The notes beneath the pieces are model-generated. The model searched no databases, was not told the origin of the DNA, and saw only the letters and a list, made by a program, of their open reading frames with translations. From positions 1-64,000 of the forward strand of contig BDSI01000073.1 of the NCBI GenBank assembly GCA_003117195.1: a stretch of DNA of 64,000 nt, given 5' to 3'. This DNA is from Eudorina sp. 2006-703-Eu-15 (taxonomy: Eukaryota > Chlorophyta > Chlorophyceae > Chlamydomonadales > Volvocaceae). The position numbers were made by a program, and so were the translations under genes. Numbering within the stretch: the stretch's first letter is position 1; every line of letters begins with the position of its first letter. Below, in pieces: positions 42,298 through 52,690 of the stretch.

Positions 42298-45200
42298 GGA
42301 CGCGGGCCGCCGCCGGTAGTTGTTTCCCGACCTGACGATGACAGCGCTGCCGCCCGCCGTCGCCGCCGTCACCTCGCAGCTCGCGGCGCTTAGCTGCGAC
42401 GACGGCCGCAGCGCCGCCGCCGCCGCCGCCGCTGCGAGCTGCGAGGGCGGCAGCGGCAGACGCGTCCAGCGTCTTCACGCAGGGCACATGGTTAGTTATC
42501 CTCCTTGGCAACAAGTGGTGACAGGCCAGACGGATCATCTCATCGCCAGGCGCCGCCGGCGCGGCCGTCCCTCGTAGCTTCGTAATCTGTACTGATTGGG
42601 AACCGGGGGGGGGGTCCGGGAGGATATCCAAAATTGCGATTCATTGGTTCTATGTAGCCGCCCGCGACCCTCCACACGCGCGCGCGCGCAAGTTGCGTGC
42701 GGTATGCCGCGTCGGCGTGCGTGTCACCAGATCACGGGCACGGACACTAGGCTATACCCTGGTCGATTCCGTGCACGAAAAGCAAGCGCGGAGGTTGCGT
42801 AAAATCCGATGCCGCTGCCCGGCGGGCTGGGTCATGGCGGCCCGGCCGGATGCAGGCCGTGCCGTCCTGGCGCACCGTGCCGCCGCCGCCGCCGCCGCCA
42901 ACCCGTCATGCCCCGCCATGCCACCGGGTCGATCCCGGTGGATGGTCAGGATCGTGAAGGCGGCCAACCGGCGAGGGCCGCCACCGACGGGGGCCGTGAG
43001 GCAGGGGGGGTTCCTTGGGGCCGTGAGGCAGGGGGGGGTCCTTGATGTTGTCTTCCTGTTCCGAGGGTTTACGGGCCGAATGGACGACGTGAAGGCAAGG
43101 CGTGCGACATTCGGCGCCCTTGTAACACTGTCGGCTTGCTGGTTCCGCGTGCGAGGTCAGGCACTGAGCTCCAACATCCGCATCCCGCCGCGGGGCTTTC
43201 TGGAGATGCGGACAGGCGATGCGATGCGATGCGCGCAGCCCACGGCATGCCGTATTTGCACCACAGCCATCTCGCCGACCCGCCGCGCGAGAATTCATCC
43301 GGGGGGTATCCTTGGAGAGATGGCGCGACGGTTGGTCCGTCGGTTGGTCGATCCCGCCACCACAGCTTGACTATTGCAGGTAGAGTTGCCGGTGCCGGGC
43401 AGCTGCGGAGGTTGTGAACTCGATACGGCAACGTGCAGATGCATACAGGCAATGGGTGTCCGGCGGGACGTAACGCAGCGGCGACGCGCCCTTACAAGCG
43501 ACTGTCTGTCCTTTGTCGCTTGGGCGGTCGGGCGGCGGTTGGTCCGTTGGGTGTGTCTTGACGTGATGACCATGTGTATGTTCATTGTGACAGGCGAGGT
43601 CGCCAGGTGCATGAGGTCGCCTAGGTTTCGGGAGTTTGTAAGGGGTGTGGTGGTGCACAACGGACGCTTTGGGGCATTTGGGCTTAAAAAGAAACAGCCC
43701 AGACACACCCAGCCCGCTTTGGGGCGTTTGGGGTGTGTGTACGGCGTCGTGCGTCGTAGCCGGCGGCGCGCAGAACGCGGTCGCTGGGGCCTGTCCAAGT
43801 CCAGGTCGATGCACTGAAGCAGGCAGGTGCATGATTCAAAGTTGTATCATCATATGATGACGGGTTCATGGGTTTCAGCAGCAGCATGAGTACTGGCGTG
43901 CGGATGTCAATTAAGGGGGCGGAGGCGGGAGGTGGGTCGTGTTCGGTCGCTTGCAAGTGTCGCGCCAGTCAGTCCAGGTCGTGGCAGTCGTGGCGGCTCG
44001 CCCACATATAATGATGGGCGGGGAGCTCGGGAGGGACGGGCAGGAGGCTGGACCGTACCAGCGGATGCGGACACCATGTCGGTTATTGGAGCAGGCGAAA
44101 AACACGACGGCGACGAGACGACGGCAACGACGACAACGGTGTGGAATGAGCTGGCTCGCAGACGTGTGGCGTCCTCAGTCTGAGTTACAGTGGCCTCCAG
44201 ACCCCGCGCTGCATTGTGCCGCTGGCCGCGGACCGCTGTGCGGAGCGCCCTGCGGCCCCGTTGCGACCGTGTGTGATGTGCGTCCGGGTGCCCGGCGCGA
44301 CGAAGCGGACACCGGTGCTCCCCACCGGGGTCCCATGGGGTTGAGTTTTGGTTGGGGTCGAGGCCCTCAGACTCATTTTCCCCGTCGTGAGGGCTGGTGG
44401 CGAGGGAGGCAGTGGGCAATCGGCGGGGGGTCCCCTGTTCTGTGGGCGCATACGCTTGGTTTGTTCATGACGCATGTCATGGACCGATGCAAGAAAATTC
44501 GTTCATGACGAATGCAATGACGAGTGCGATGTGCCATGCGCGCAAGACAACCCCAAACAAAAATCGGCGCGGCATATCGGCAACAATACTCGTTGATTTG
44601 CGGACCAATTTCGCTATGTCAAGCACAGTAACGTACCCAGCACCAAAGTGCTGGTGTCGAGTCATCCGTGCAGACAGCACGATTCATCTCCACGCACTTC
44701 GACTGTCGCGTCGATTCCCGCCAGCGGGGGATGGGAGTGCGCGCCCCACAAGGCGTCACAACGCAAATCCACACGCACACGGCATCAGCCAGGAGCACCG
44801 GCCATGACTCCAGGACCGCCATCCCGCACCGCCCCGCAGAGGCTCCGTGCCGACGCATCATGCGAAGGTCCATGCGGCCCACGCCTCTGAGAGCTCCCCA
44901 CGGGGCCGGCACAGCACGTCCCTTTCGCCGCTGTCATTGCGAGCCGACGCGATGCCGGAAACCCAAAACCCAACTCGCCTCCCGCCGTACACACACCACC
45001 GCATTGCACCCGGTCGGGGGATGCACGCATGCACCGCACTGCCACCTGGCAGCAGCCACAGGACCCACAGGACAACCCACAGGATTACCATGCCTTTGGG
45101 AGCGCGGTCGCGTTCCATTGAGATTCCTTCGCATCCATACGTTTCCTTCGGGTTCAGGTTCGGAGGTCCGCCAGCCGGCTCCTAGACCAATCCATTCCAG

Positions 45201-45856
45201 GGCTCCCCAGGGTCCACGTTCGAGACCGAGCATGCCCCCCACGGTTTCTACCCCACGGGTTGATCGTTGATGGCGGTTGAGTTCTGCCGTATGCGCCCTG
45301 TGGCATCAGAATTGGGCGTAGGTCCGTGTACGAGACCGGGCACATGCTCCTCAAGGTCTGCGTTCGTGTTCGAGACCCCGTCGAAGACCGTCCGCGACCC
45401 GACTGCCGCCCCCCGGCAGACGACCCGAAGGGGAGGGGAGGGGTGGGACAGGCAAGGCTAATGATGGCGGTGACGTTGGCGGTTGCGGGAGCGAGCGCCC
45501 CTCCGCCGTCTGAGAGGCCGATGGCCGAAGGCGCCGGCATGGGTCGCCGCAGCGATTTGATGTACGTGTTAGCTCGTTAGCTCGTAGCTCGCTCGCTGCC
45601 AGGTGATGCGCACTCCTGCTGCGCTGCACCACTCGGCCGCCGCCGCTGTACCCCGCGCGGCAGACGCACCGGCTAACGCGGGGCTGCTTGCTTGCCGGTG
45701 CGGCGCCGCCCGCGCCGCTGCAAAAGCTCCGCGGACAGTCCACCACAGTCGCCACGGCCGGCAGAGAAGGCGGCGGAAACAACACGAAATCATTCAAAGA
45801 AAGTTCAGGGAAGGGAAATGGCAGAAGCGACTCAAAGGCCACGACACAGCTGCCTT
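42298..45856. other. Gene-poor gap between convergent transporter and CIAO2B genes
   Basis: Both 3' UTRs must lie here. I see a CCG/GCC-rich stretch at 42355-42440, a duplicated GGGGCCGTGAGGCAGGGGGG near 42990-43035, and copy 2 of the ~30-bp dispersed motif at 43681. Long frames exist (42693-43370, 44668-45270) but their composition looks like GC-rich chance frames. Confidence 0.5.
43681..43713 (+). repeat. Dispersed ~30-bp motif, copy 2
   Basis: AAACAGCCCAGACACACCCA, matching 9764-9796 including flanks. Here it sits between two copies of CGCTTTGGGGC. Confidence 0.7.
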
Positions 45857-47406
45857 TCAGGACGCCGTGGCCGCCTCCCCTGCCGGCGGCGACAGGCAGC
45901 GGTTGACCATGGCCAGCAGGTTCGGGTTCTCCAGCGCCGCCGCCACGCGCTCCTTGTCCGACAGCTGCTTGTTGACGGCCGCCTCGCTGGAGTGGCTGCC
46001 CGGGGCGAGCTGGGGAGGGGAGGCGAGGGGCGCGGAGACATGGGAGCGGGCGCAGCGAAAATTGGACTTCGCGGAGAAGGCGAATCGCCACGACTTGGTA
46101 CGCGGCTGAGCGTGGCAGGTTTCGGTTTCCTTGGGGGCAGGGGACTGCGCCGGGAAGATCATCGGGTGAGGCATCCCGGCGACCGGGGAACAGCCGGGGC
46201 ATGGGGAGCGACCGGGGAACAGCCGGGGCACGGGCAGCGACCGGGGAACAGCCGGGGCATGGGGGAACAGCCGGGGCATGGGCTCTTGGACTAGAGCCGT
46301 CTTGTAGCGGATCATCTCTGGAGGCGGCTCCAGCCGGCTGCGCCTCGTTCCCCGTTAGGTTGGATCCCTGTAAGGAACCGTATGTATTAACGAGCGTGAT
46401 CGGCCAAACCATAGATTGCCGTCTCAAGGCCGGCGCCCCTTGTTCGTAGCCGCCCCTGCTGTCTTGGGCCGTCTTTGCATGCAGGGCGCTCAATGCGGCG
46501 CGGAGGTGCCGGTGCCGCCGCAGAAGCAGCAGGTGAATGCGGCAGCTCACCTGGATGTCCACTTTGAAGCGGGGCGGCAGGCTGCGCAGCAACTTGACGC
46601 GGAGGCACAAGCCGATGAGGGTGGCCATGGAGCAGTGCGCCACCGTGGGCGTGAACTGGACGCTGCGAGCATCCCAGCCGCAGACGACCAGACCAGACAT
46701 GAATTGCGTCAGTCGTTGAGCGGCATGAGGGCGAGGGCGGGCGCGGGTGAGTGCTGCGTGCGAGTGGGGGGCTGGAGCACAGTGGCATGGGGCGTGAGGG
46801 CGCCTTGGTTGCGATCGGCAAGCGGTCCGCGGGGAGTTGGGGGTCTGAGAAGCCGTCCCCGCGGCCAAGTCCGGACGGGAGGAGGCAAACGTGTCGAGTT
46901 GCCGGACAAGGGCAAAGTCCACATTAGCTGCGTTTGGCGTGCAAAACGCCGCTTGTGGCAAGCCAGGGAAGGTAGTGACGCCCAACCACCGTCCGCCTCG
47001 CGGCGCGCGCAGCAGCGGGCCCTACACGGACCCTGCTCCAAACAAGGGAACGCACCTCACACGCCCACGAGCGTCATCGACGTCAATCTGCTCCTCTGAC
47101 ACCACGTTCAGCTGCTCAAGCGTGTACGGATGCTCCGGGTCGTTGATATCCCGTATGTGGTCGAAAATTTCAAGCGCATCAATTGGTTCACGGTCGTTCG
47201 AATCCAAGACCTCCGAGCGCTGACCCGCCTGCAGGCATAGAGACGGCATGCTTCGATGGTCCCAACGAGATCTAAGCGAAACGGCGCGTATGTGATTGAG
47301 ATCAGCCTCACAACGAACAACGAATACTCAGTTGCATTCTTACTTTGGACCTAACAGTGAATTTACGCTCGTGGATAACAGGGTTGGGGTTGATAAGCTC
47401 CGCCAT
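45857..47406 (-). CDS. CIAO2B: Cytosolic Fe-S cluster targeting factor (CIAO2B/MIP18/AE7)
   Basis: Component of the CIA targeting complex, which with CIAO1 and MMS19 hands Fe-S clusters to cytosolic and nuclear apoproteins such as DNA polymerases and helicases. Exons in transcript order: 47406-47344, 47228-47056, 46662-46551, 46009-45857 (166 aa, the usual family size). Seen: N-terminal [15 protein letters not shown], then [20 protein letters not shown], the [20 protein letters not shown] signature with the reactive Cys of the HCSM motif, [14 protein letters not shown], and the C-terminal [20 protein letters not shown]. The exon 2 donor AG/GTGCGT was chosen because it alone restores the frame as RVSVQFTPT. 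The start ATG is preceded by AT-rich promoter-like DNA. Exon 3 lies in a minus-strand frame that stays open through both flanking introns. Confidence 0.95.
46189..46281 (+). repeat. Tandem ~30-bp GGGGAACAGCCGGGGCATGG repeat
   Basis: Four imperfect copies, the last shortened, in intron 3 of the CIAO2B gene. Confidence 0.93.
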
Positions 47407-48731
47407 AGTTACTCGTAAGCAATGTGATACGAATATATTTTACTAAAAATCATAACATTTAGGCTGTTTTCCTAATGCTGGTGCATGAAACGTAACGGTT
47501 GGTGCTTCCGGCAACGCAGTTCTCGGCACTTCCAGCATGGACTGTGCCCACAAGATCCAGCCTACGAACTACAACAGGACGAAAGCCACACATTCTGTAA
47601 TGACTCGATAGTTGCAGTTGGCAGGTAACGAACCTAACCGTGCAACGACTGCCGGACCCTTAGATGCTTTGAGTTCGCAGCTCCACACTCCGCAGAGAAA
47701 CATGCACGCTATTCACGCCTTAAATTGCAGCTTTAAAAAGGTGATTTGGCATCCCTTTACAACAACTGGTGTTTGGCGTGTGACATTCCCCGCGTTGCCA
47801 AACTGCGATGTATCTCGGCATCGGCAAGCCAAACACAGGTATCACGACCAGCCTGTTGCGACAAGCAGTGCAGAGCTCGACCGCCTGCTTAACTTCTTTG
47901 TAACTGACAACTTACCGGTATACCGTCAGGTCCAGACGTCGGCAACTCCTGGCAAGACCGCGCCACCGTGGCGCACCGAACAGGCTCCACAAGTGCACCG
48001 AAACACACCCCGCACCCACTCCACTTGGCCAAGGATCAAGCCCGCTCAGGGGGAGTTAGCCACCGGGCCGCCCCTATTAGTGGAACCACCACCACAGGCC
48101 AGACCCTCCGGCGGTGGCCGTAGTCTTGGAAGGCGACGGGGGCTTGTGAGCCACCATCAGGAGCCTGTCCGGACGGCCCCACCGGGTCAAGTACCTCCCT
48201 GTCCTAACAGGGGCGGCACCAAGTGTCCAGACATCGCATTTTCTCCCTTCGACTTCGATAGCTGCTAGAGCGAGGGTCCCGAGCGGCTTTCCATGGTTTC
48301 TCCCCCCAAACCAGGCGGTGTGCAAAGCCCGCGGCGACATTATTAGTAAGGATGTTACAGCAGACCCCGCGGGTCATCGGTGACCGCCATCGGCGACAGC
48401 CGAAGCTTTCTCACCATGGCGATATGTCGAACACTGAAAAAAGAAGGCGCGCGGATGCGAGGGCACCGTACCTCATGTTACACCGTAACTTACACCGAAC
48501 AAAAAATAACGGTCGTTTGGGGGGCTCACCGTATCTTGCGGTCACCGTAAAGCGTAAAACCGTGAACAGAAGTTTCCAACCCCTCCAAGCGGCCCCTGCC
48601 TCGTGGCGGTGGTGATAAGGTTATCACCACCTCTGCCAGGAGGCACGGGCCGCTTGGAGGCGTTTGAAGGCTACCTCGGCTTCAAGCAGCCCCCGCCCCC
48701 ATGCGCCCGGCCGCCACCAACAAGCAGCAAC
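47407..48731. other. Intergenic region with a 218-codon open frame
   Basis: The left part is AT-rich and contains the CIAO2B promoter. The + frame 47612-48268 is long but low in conserved features and ends in Pro/Arg-rich sequence typical of chance frames. GGACCCCGCGG-family copy D lies at 48339. Confidence 0.45.
48339..48375 (+). repeat. GGACCCCGCGG-family repeat, copy D
   Basis: ATTATTAGTAAGGATGTTAC followed by AGCAGACCCCGCGGGTCA, same orientation as copy A. Confidence 0.82.
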
Positions 48732-49915
48732 TCAGCACTCGTCCTCGGCAGCCACGGCCGCTGCATTGGCCCTCCGCAGCTCTTCGTCCAGCAACGGCCG
48801 CTGCCGTGACCCTCCCGCCCTCCGCCTCTTCAGCCCAGAGGGCCCGGCCCCACCAACACCGAGCCCAACAGCTCCGTCCTTGATGCCGCCGTTGGCCCCC
48901 TCGTCTCCACTGCTGCTGATTACACGACCTGATCCCATGATGAGGTCCTACTGGCGCAGCCAACAAGAAGGGCTGGTCAAGTAACTACAGCATGCAACAA
49001 ATTCAGCAAGGACCTATGTGGCTGTGCCGCCATGGATCCTGTTTAATCTAGCTTAACAGGTGCTACCGCACGTGGTTGTCGTCCCAAAGGCCCGCCCTGA
49101 CCTTAATCTCCTTCAGGGCCTCCTGGAAAGCCTTCTCCATCTCCTCCATCTTCTTCGCCATGGCCACCTGGTCCTGCTCAATCTTCTTCAGGACGGAGAT
49201 TACCGTATCCGAGCCTGATCATTCCGCAGGGTGTTTGGGGGCAGTCACGCTTAGGACCACACGGGGATCTGTCAGGAATGCACCTCCACCTATCCGCGCA
49301 TGGCCTTCAGCAAAACGCCACAAAAGAATGGAAACGCCGAGCGCTGTATGTAGCTATCAGACGAATGTGTGCACACCAGACCGGTATGGGGCCAGTGGAC
49401 CCGCCAGCCGGCCCTTCTCGCCTCTCACATACCATCAAAACCAAACGGCAGCTGATGACACCTACCCGTTGTCGCCTCAACTCGGCGTCCGGCCCCAACT
49501 CTACCTTCATCTGGGCACAAGTTGGAAGGGTGGGTACAGGGTATATCTTCCAAATCCGAAGTGCATGTGCCCTTAAGCTACACGTGCAGCTGTGCTCAGT
49601 GCGTTATGAGGTAAGCGCCCGCAGTTGCCAGCTATGCCGCGCTCTTCACGGTCGCCCACCCGCGTACGCACTCACCCACCGTGGGATGCCAGAGAAACCC
49701 AAGAGAGAACCCTGCGCACCGTTCACTTGTACAATATGGCTGACGAGGCCAGACGGCAGCCCAATGGCCGTGAGGTCCTCCCATTTCGCGGACTGCAGAA
49801 CGCGGACGTTGCGATAGCCTTTCTGCCACAGGCGGACCAAATCGGCCGTTTCAAAGGCCGTCGGGTCAGCCCCCAAAGCTTCAAGGGCTTCGCCAACCTT
49901 GCTTGTCTTGCTCAT
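48732..49915 (-). CDS. Small SAM-domain plus coiled-coil protein
   Basis: Four-exon model in transcript order: 49915-49727, 49510-49462, 49214-49102, 48947-48732 (188 aa). Exon 1 starts MSKTSKVGEALEALG and carries a SAM-like fold (DLVRLWQKGYRNVRVL, then WEDLTAIGLPSGLVSHIV), a helical oligomerisation or binding module. Exon 3 encodes a Lys/Glu/Met-rich coiled coil (SVLKKIEQDQVAMAKKMEEM). Exon 4 is Gly-rich, then basic (LKRRRAGGSRQR) and ends AAVAAEDEC. Exons 1 and 3 are convincing. The exon 2 donor (G/GTGTCA) and exon 4 acceptor (CCAGTAG) were picked only to keep phase. If exon 3 reads through instead, the protein ends 12 codons later. Divergent from the CHIP-like gene with 517 bases between start codons. 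Family and role unknown. Confidence 0.6.
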
Positions 49916-50356
49916 ATTTGTTGCGGTGCCGCGTCTAACGTGGCCTGCATCGCTCGCAAGGGTTGCAGGGAGAAAGGACCTTACGGCGTTACGGGGGACT
50001 TCCTCCTTAAAACCACACCGCGCCACCAGAGACTAGGTCAAGAAAATTACCTTTCCTACTTGCACGGCGCTACAATGTGCGCGCGGCCTTGCCAGTCAAG
50101 TTCCTGGTGACAGTTACTGGTAAATTTTCAACATATGCTTGCAGGGCTGAGCGCTTGCAGACAACCTGACCACGTTGTTTCGGAGTTGGTATGACGCGAA
50201 AGCTCTTCCCGCCAGTCAGGCCATGCATGAATCAATCAGGTTTTGGTTGAGTGTACGCGTATGCGTACGGCACAGACCAAAAACGGTATGGTCTGACAAT
50301 GTTGCTGCGGATTGTGATTTCCATTGACATACATAAATTTCATCTATTTGACTCAA

Positions 50357-50370
50357 TACTTATATAGTTG
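50357..50370 (+). promoter_or_regulatory. TATA-like box of the CHIP-like gene
   Basis: ACTTATATAG in a local AT-rich stretch about 70 bases upstream of the start codon. It is within the 517-bp divergent spacer shared with the SAM-domain gene. Confidence 0.4.
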
Positions 50371-50432
50371 AGGTACGTCTGTGCCCGCTGGAGCCCTAAA
50401 CGCTAGGCTCCCTCGAATCGCCCAGCCGGCGA

Positions 50433-52609
50433 ATGGGCAACGGTCTTTGCGGCAGCCACGGCCTGTTTGGAGACAGCACGCCAACCTCGCCTGCGGCGCG
50501 CGGCCCAGGCCCTGACGAGCGCCATCCGCATCGTAGCAGCGTCCCCGCCGAACCACCGCGCGCTCGGAGCGTCCCTGAGCAGCTGGAGGTGACTCCAGCG
50601 CCCCCGGTGGACATAACCGCGGACGCCTCGGCGAGGCCCTCCCCGGCGACCGCGGCCCGCCAGCAGCCATCTGCACCATCCCCTGCGCCCGTGTCCCCGC
50701 GAGTGCCCCTCATGGCCTCAACGCCCGCCAACCGCAAGGCGGCTGAGGATCTGAAGACGGAGGGCAATGCGCTGTTCACAAAGGGAAAGTTCGCGGCGGC
50801 GATCGAGGTGCGCGGAACGCCGCCGTCCCGAGACGCGACGACGACGCGCGGGCACCGACGCTGATTGATAGGGGGGAATGGAGGGGCTCGGTGGCGGGTA
50901 GCGGCGCCCAGCCCAGCACCTTGCTCCTAGGCCGGAGTATCGGTATCGTTGAGGAGAGCGCCTCGTCATCATCGTCGTCGTCGTCGTTGAGGAGAGGACA
51001 GCGCGTCGTCCGCTTGGCCGGGTCGTGGTTTCGAGCGGCTGCTCCATTTTCATCGCCCTTTTCGCTCTCTCGCAGCCTCTAGGAGCTCGGAAGCGGAAGC
51101 GGCCCGTCCGACGCGGGTCCGTACACGTAGGGCCCACGGACGCACCTTCCGCCTCTATCATCCTTTTCACCCCGCATCGAATGTCCGGTGTCGTCTACGC
51201 GCGCGCGTGTGTCAGCGAGGCGCTGCCGTACACTTGGCCCGCAGCCCCTCCCGCACCGTTCTCCCAACTTCCCACACCGTTCCCCACCCCCGCCCCCCTT
51301 GCCGCAGCCCCCTGCCCAGTGCCCACCAATCCCCGCTGGACGAGCTTGGTCTGCCCCGCGCCGGCACGCAAAACCCGTCCGTACCCGACCCCTCCTCTCT
51401 CCCTCCCCTCCCCCCGACCTCTACCGATTTCTCTCGCCCCAACCATTCCGCCCCCCCACGACCCCTCCCCCACCCCAACCGCGTCTGGTCCGGTCGTCCG
51501 ACAGAAGTACACCGAAGCCATCACGTTATGTCCTGATTGGGCCGTACTGTACGTCAACCGCGGCATGGCGGCTCGCAAGCGCGGCGAGTGGGAGCGCGTC
51601 GAGTCGGACGCGGGGGCGGCGCTGCAGCTGAGCCCGGCGGCGAGGGACGCCATGAAGGGGCACTACCTACTGGGGCTGGCGATGGGGGCGCGGGGACAGC
51701 ACGACGGGTCGACGCAGCACCTGCGGAAGGTACGGCGGCCGCGGGATGGCGTGGCAGAGATGGCGTGGTGTGGCGTGGCGGGTGGTGTGGCGCGGCGTGG
51801 CGTGGCGGCGGCATGGGCGTGTATGTTGGTGACCACGGTGGGCTGGTGGTGGTGGCGGTGGGGCGGGCAGTTGCAATGATGGCACCCCGTGGGGTGCTAG
51901 CGGCGGCTGTGCTTGTGTGTGTGGGGGGGGGGGAGAGGTTGTTACACGATGGACCAGACCGGAGTGTTGTTGTGCTGTACGGCCGGCCCCGGCCGACCTG
52001 GAGAGGACGGGCGCCTAGGGGGAGGGGCTGACCTGGCGACGCGTCGCTTGCATCGCTGCACCCCACAACGTCCTACCTCCGCCGCCGTTAGATGACCCAG
52101 GGGTCGCACCTCCTTCGCCGTCGGATGACCCACGGGTCGCACCTCCCTCGCCGTCGGATGACCCACGGGTCGCACCTCCTCCAATAGGCGCTGGACGCGG
52201 CCCGGGAGGCGAACGACTCGATCAAGGACGAGATCTGGCGCGAACTGGCAACCGCCAACTATCAACAGTGGTTGGCGCGCAGTACGGCGCGGCGGGCGCA
52301 GCACAAGCAGCTGCGGCGACGGTTGGCGGAACTCTTGGTGCGCGCGCGCGCGTGTGTGTTTAGAAATGTAACCCGCCCGCCCCCGCGCGCGCGCGTGTGT
52401 GTGTTATCAAGGAGAAAAGCTGAGCCGCGAAAAAGCAGACCCGTGTCCAGCAATGCAACCGACGACTGAGACCGAGACCAGAGTTACCAATATGCCAGGG
52501 CGAAGTATGTCGACCATAAGGAGTCCCAAGGTGGTGTAGTCCGTGATGCTGTAGCGCCCCGTATCGTTGTCGAGCGCCGGTGGGCGCCGTTACGCCAGCA
52601 GAAGTAGCG

Positions 52610-52690
<81 letters not shown>

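Noticed and set aside
45351..46985. A 544-codon minus-strand open frame
   Set aside because: It contains exon 3 of the CIAO2B gene in frame but otherwise runs through its introns; exons 2 and 4 of the real gene are in other frames.
47612..48268. 218-codon + frame in the CIAO2B/SAM-gene spacer
   Set aside because: It has no domain-like pattern and its second half is Pro/Arg/Gly-rich in the manner of chance frames in GC-rich DNA.
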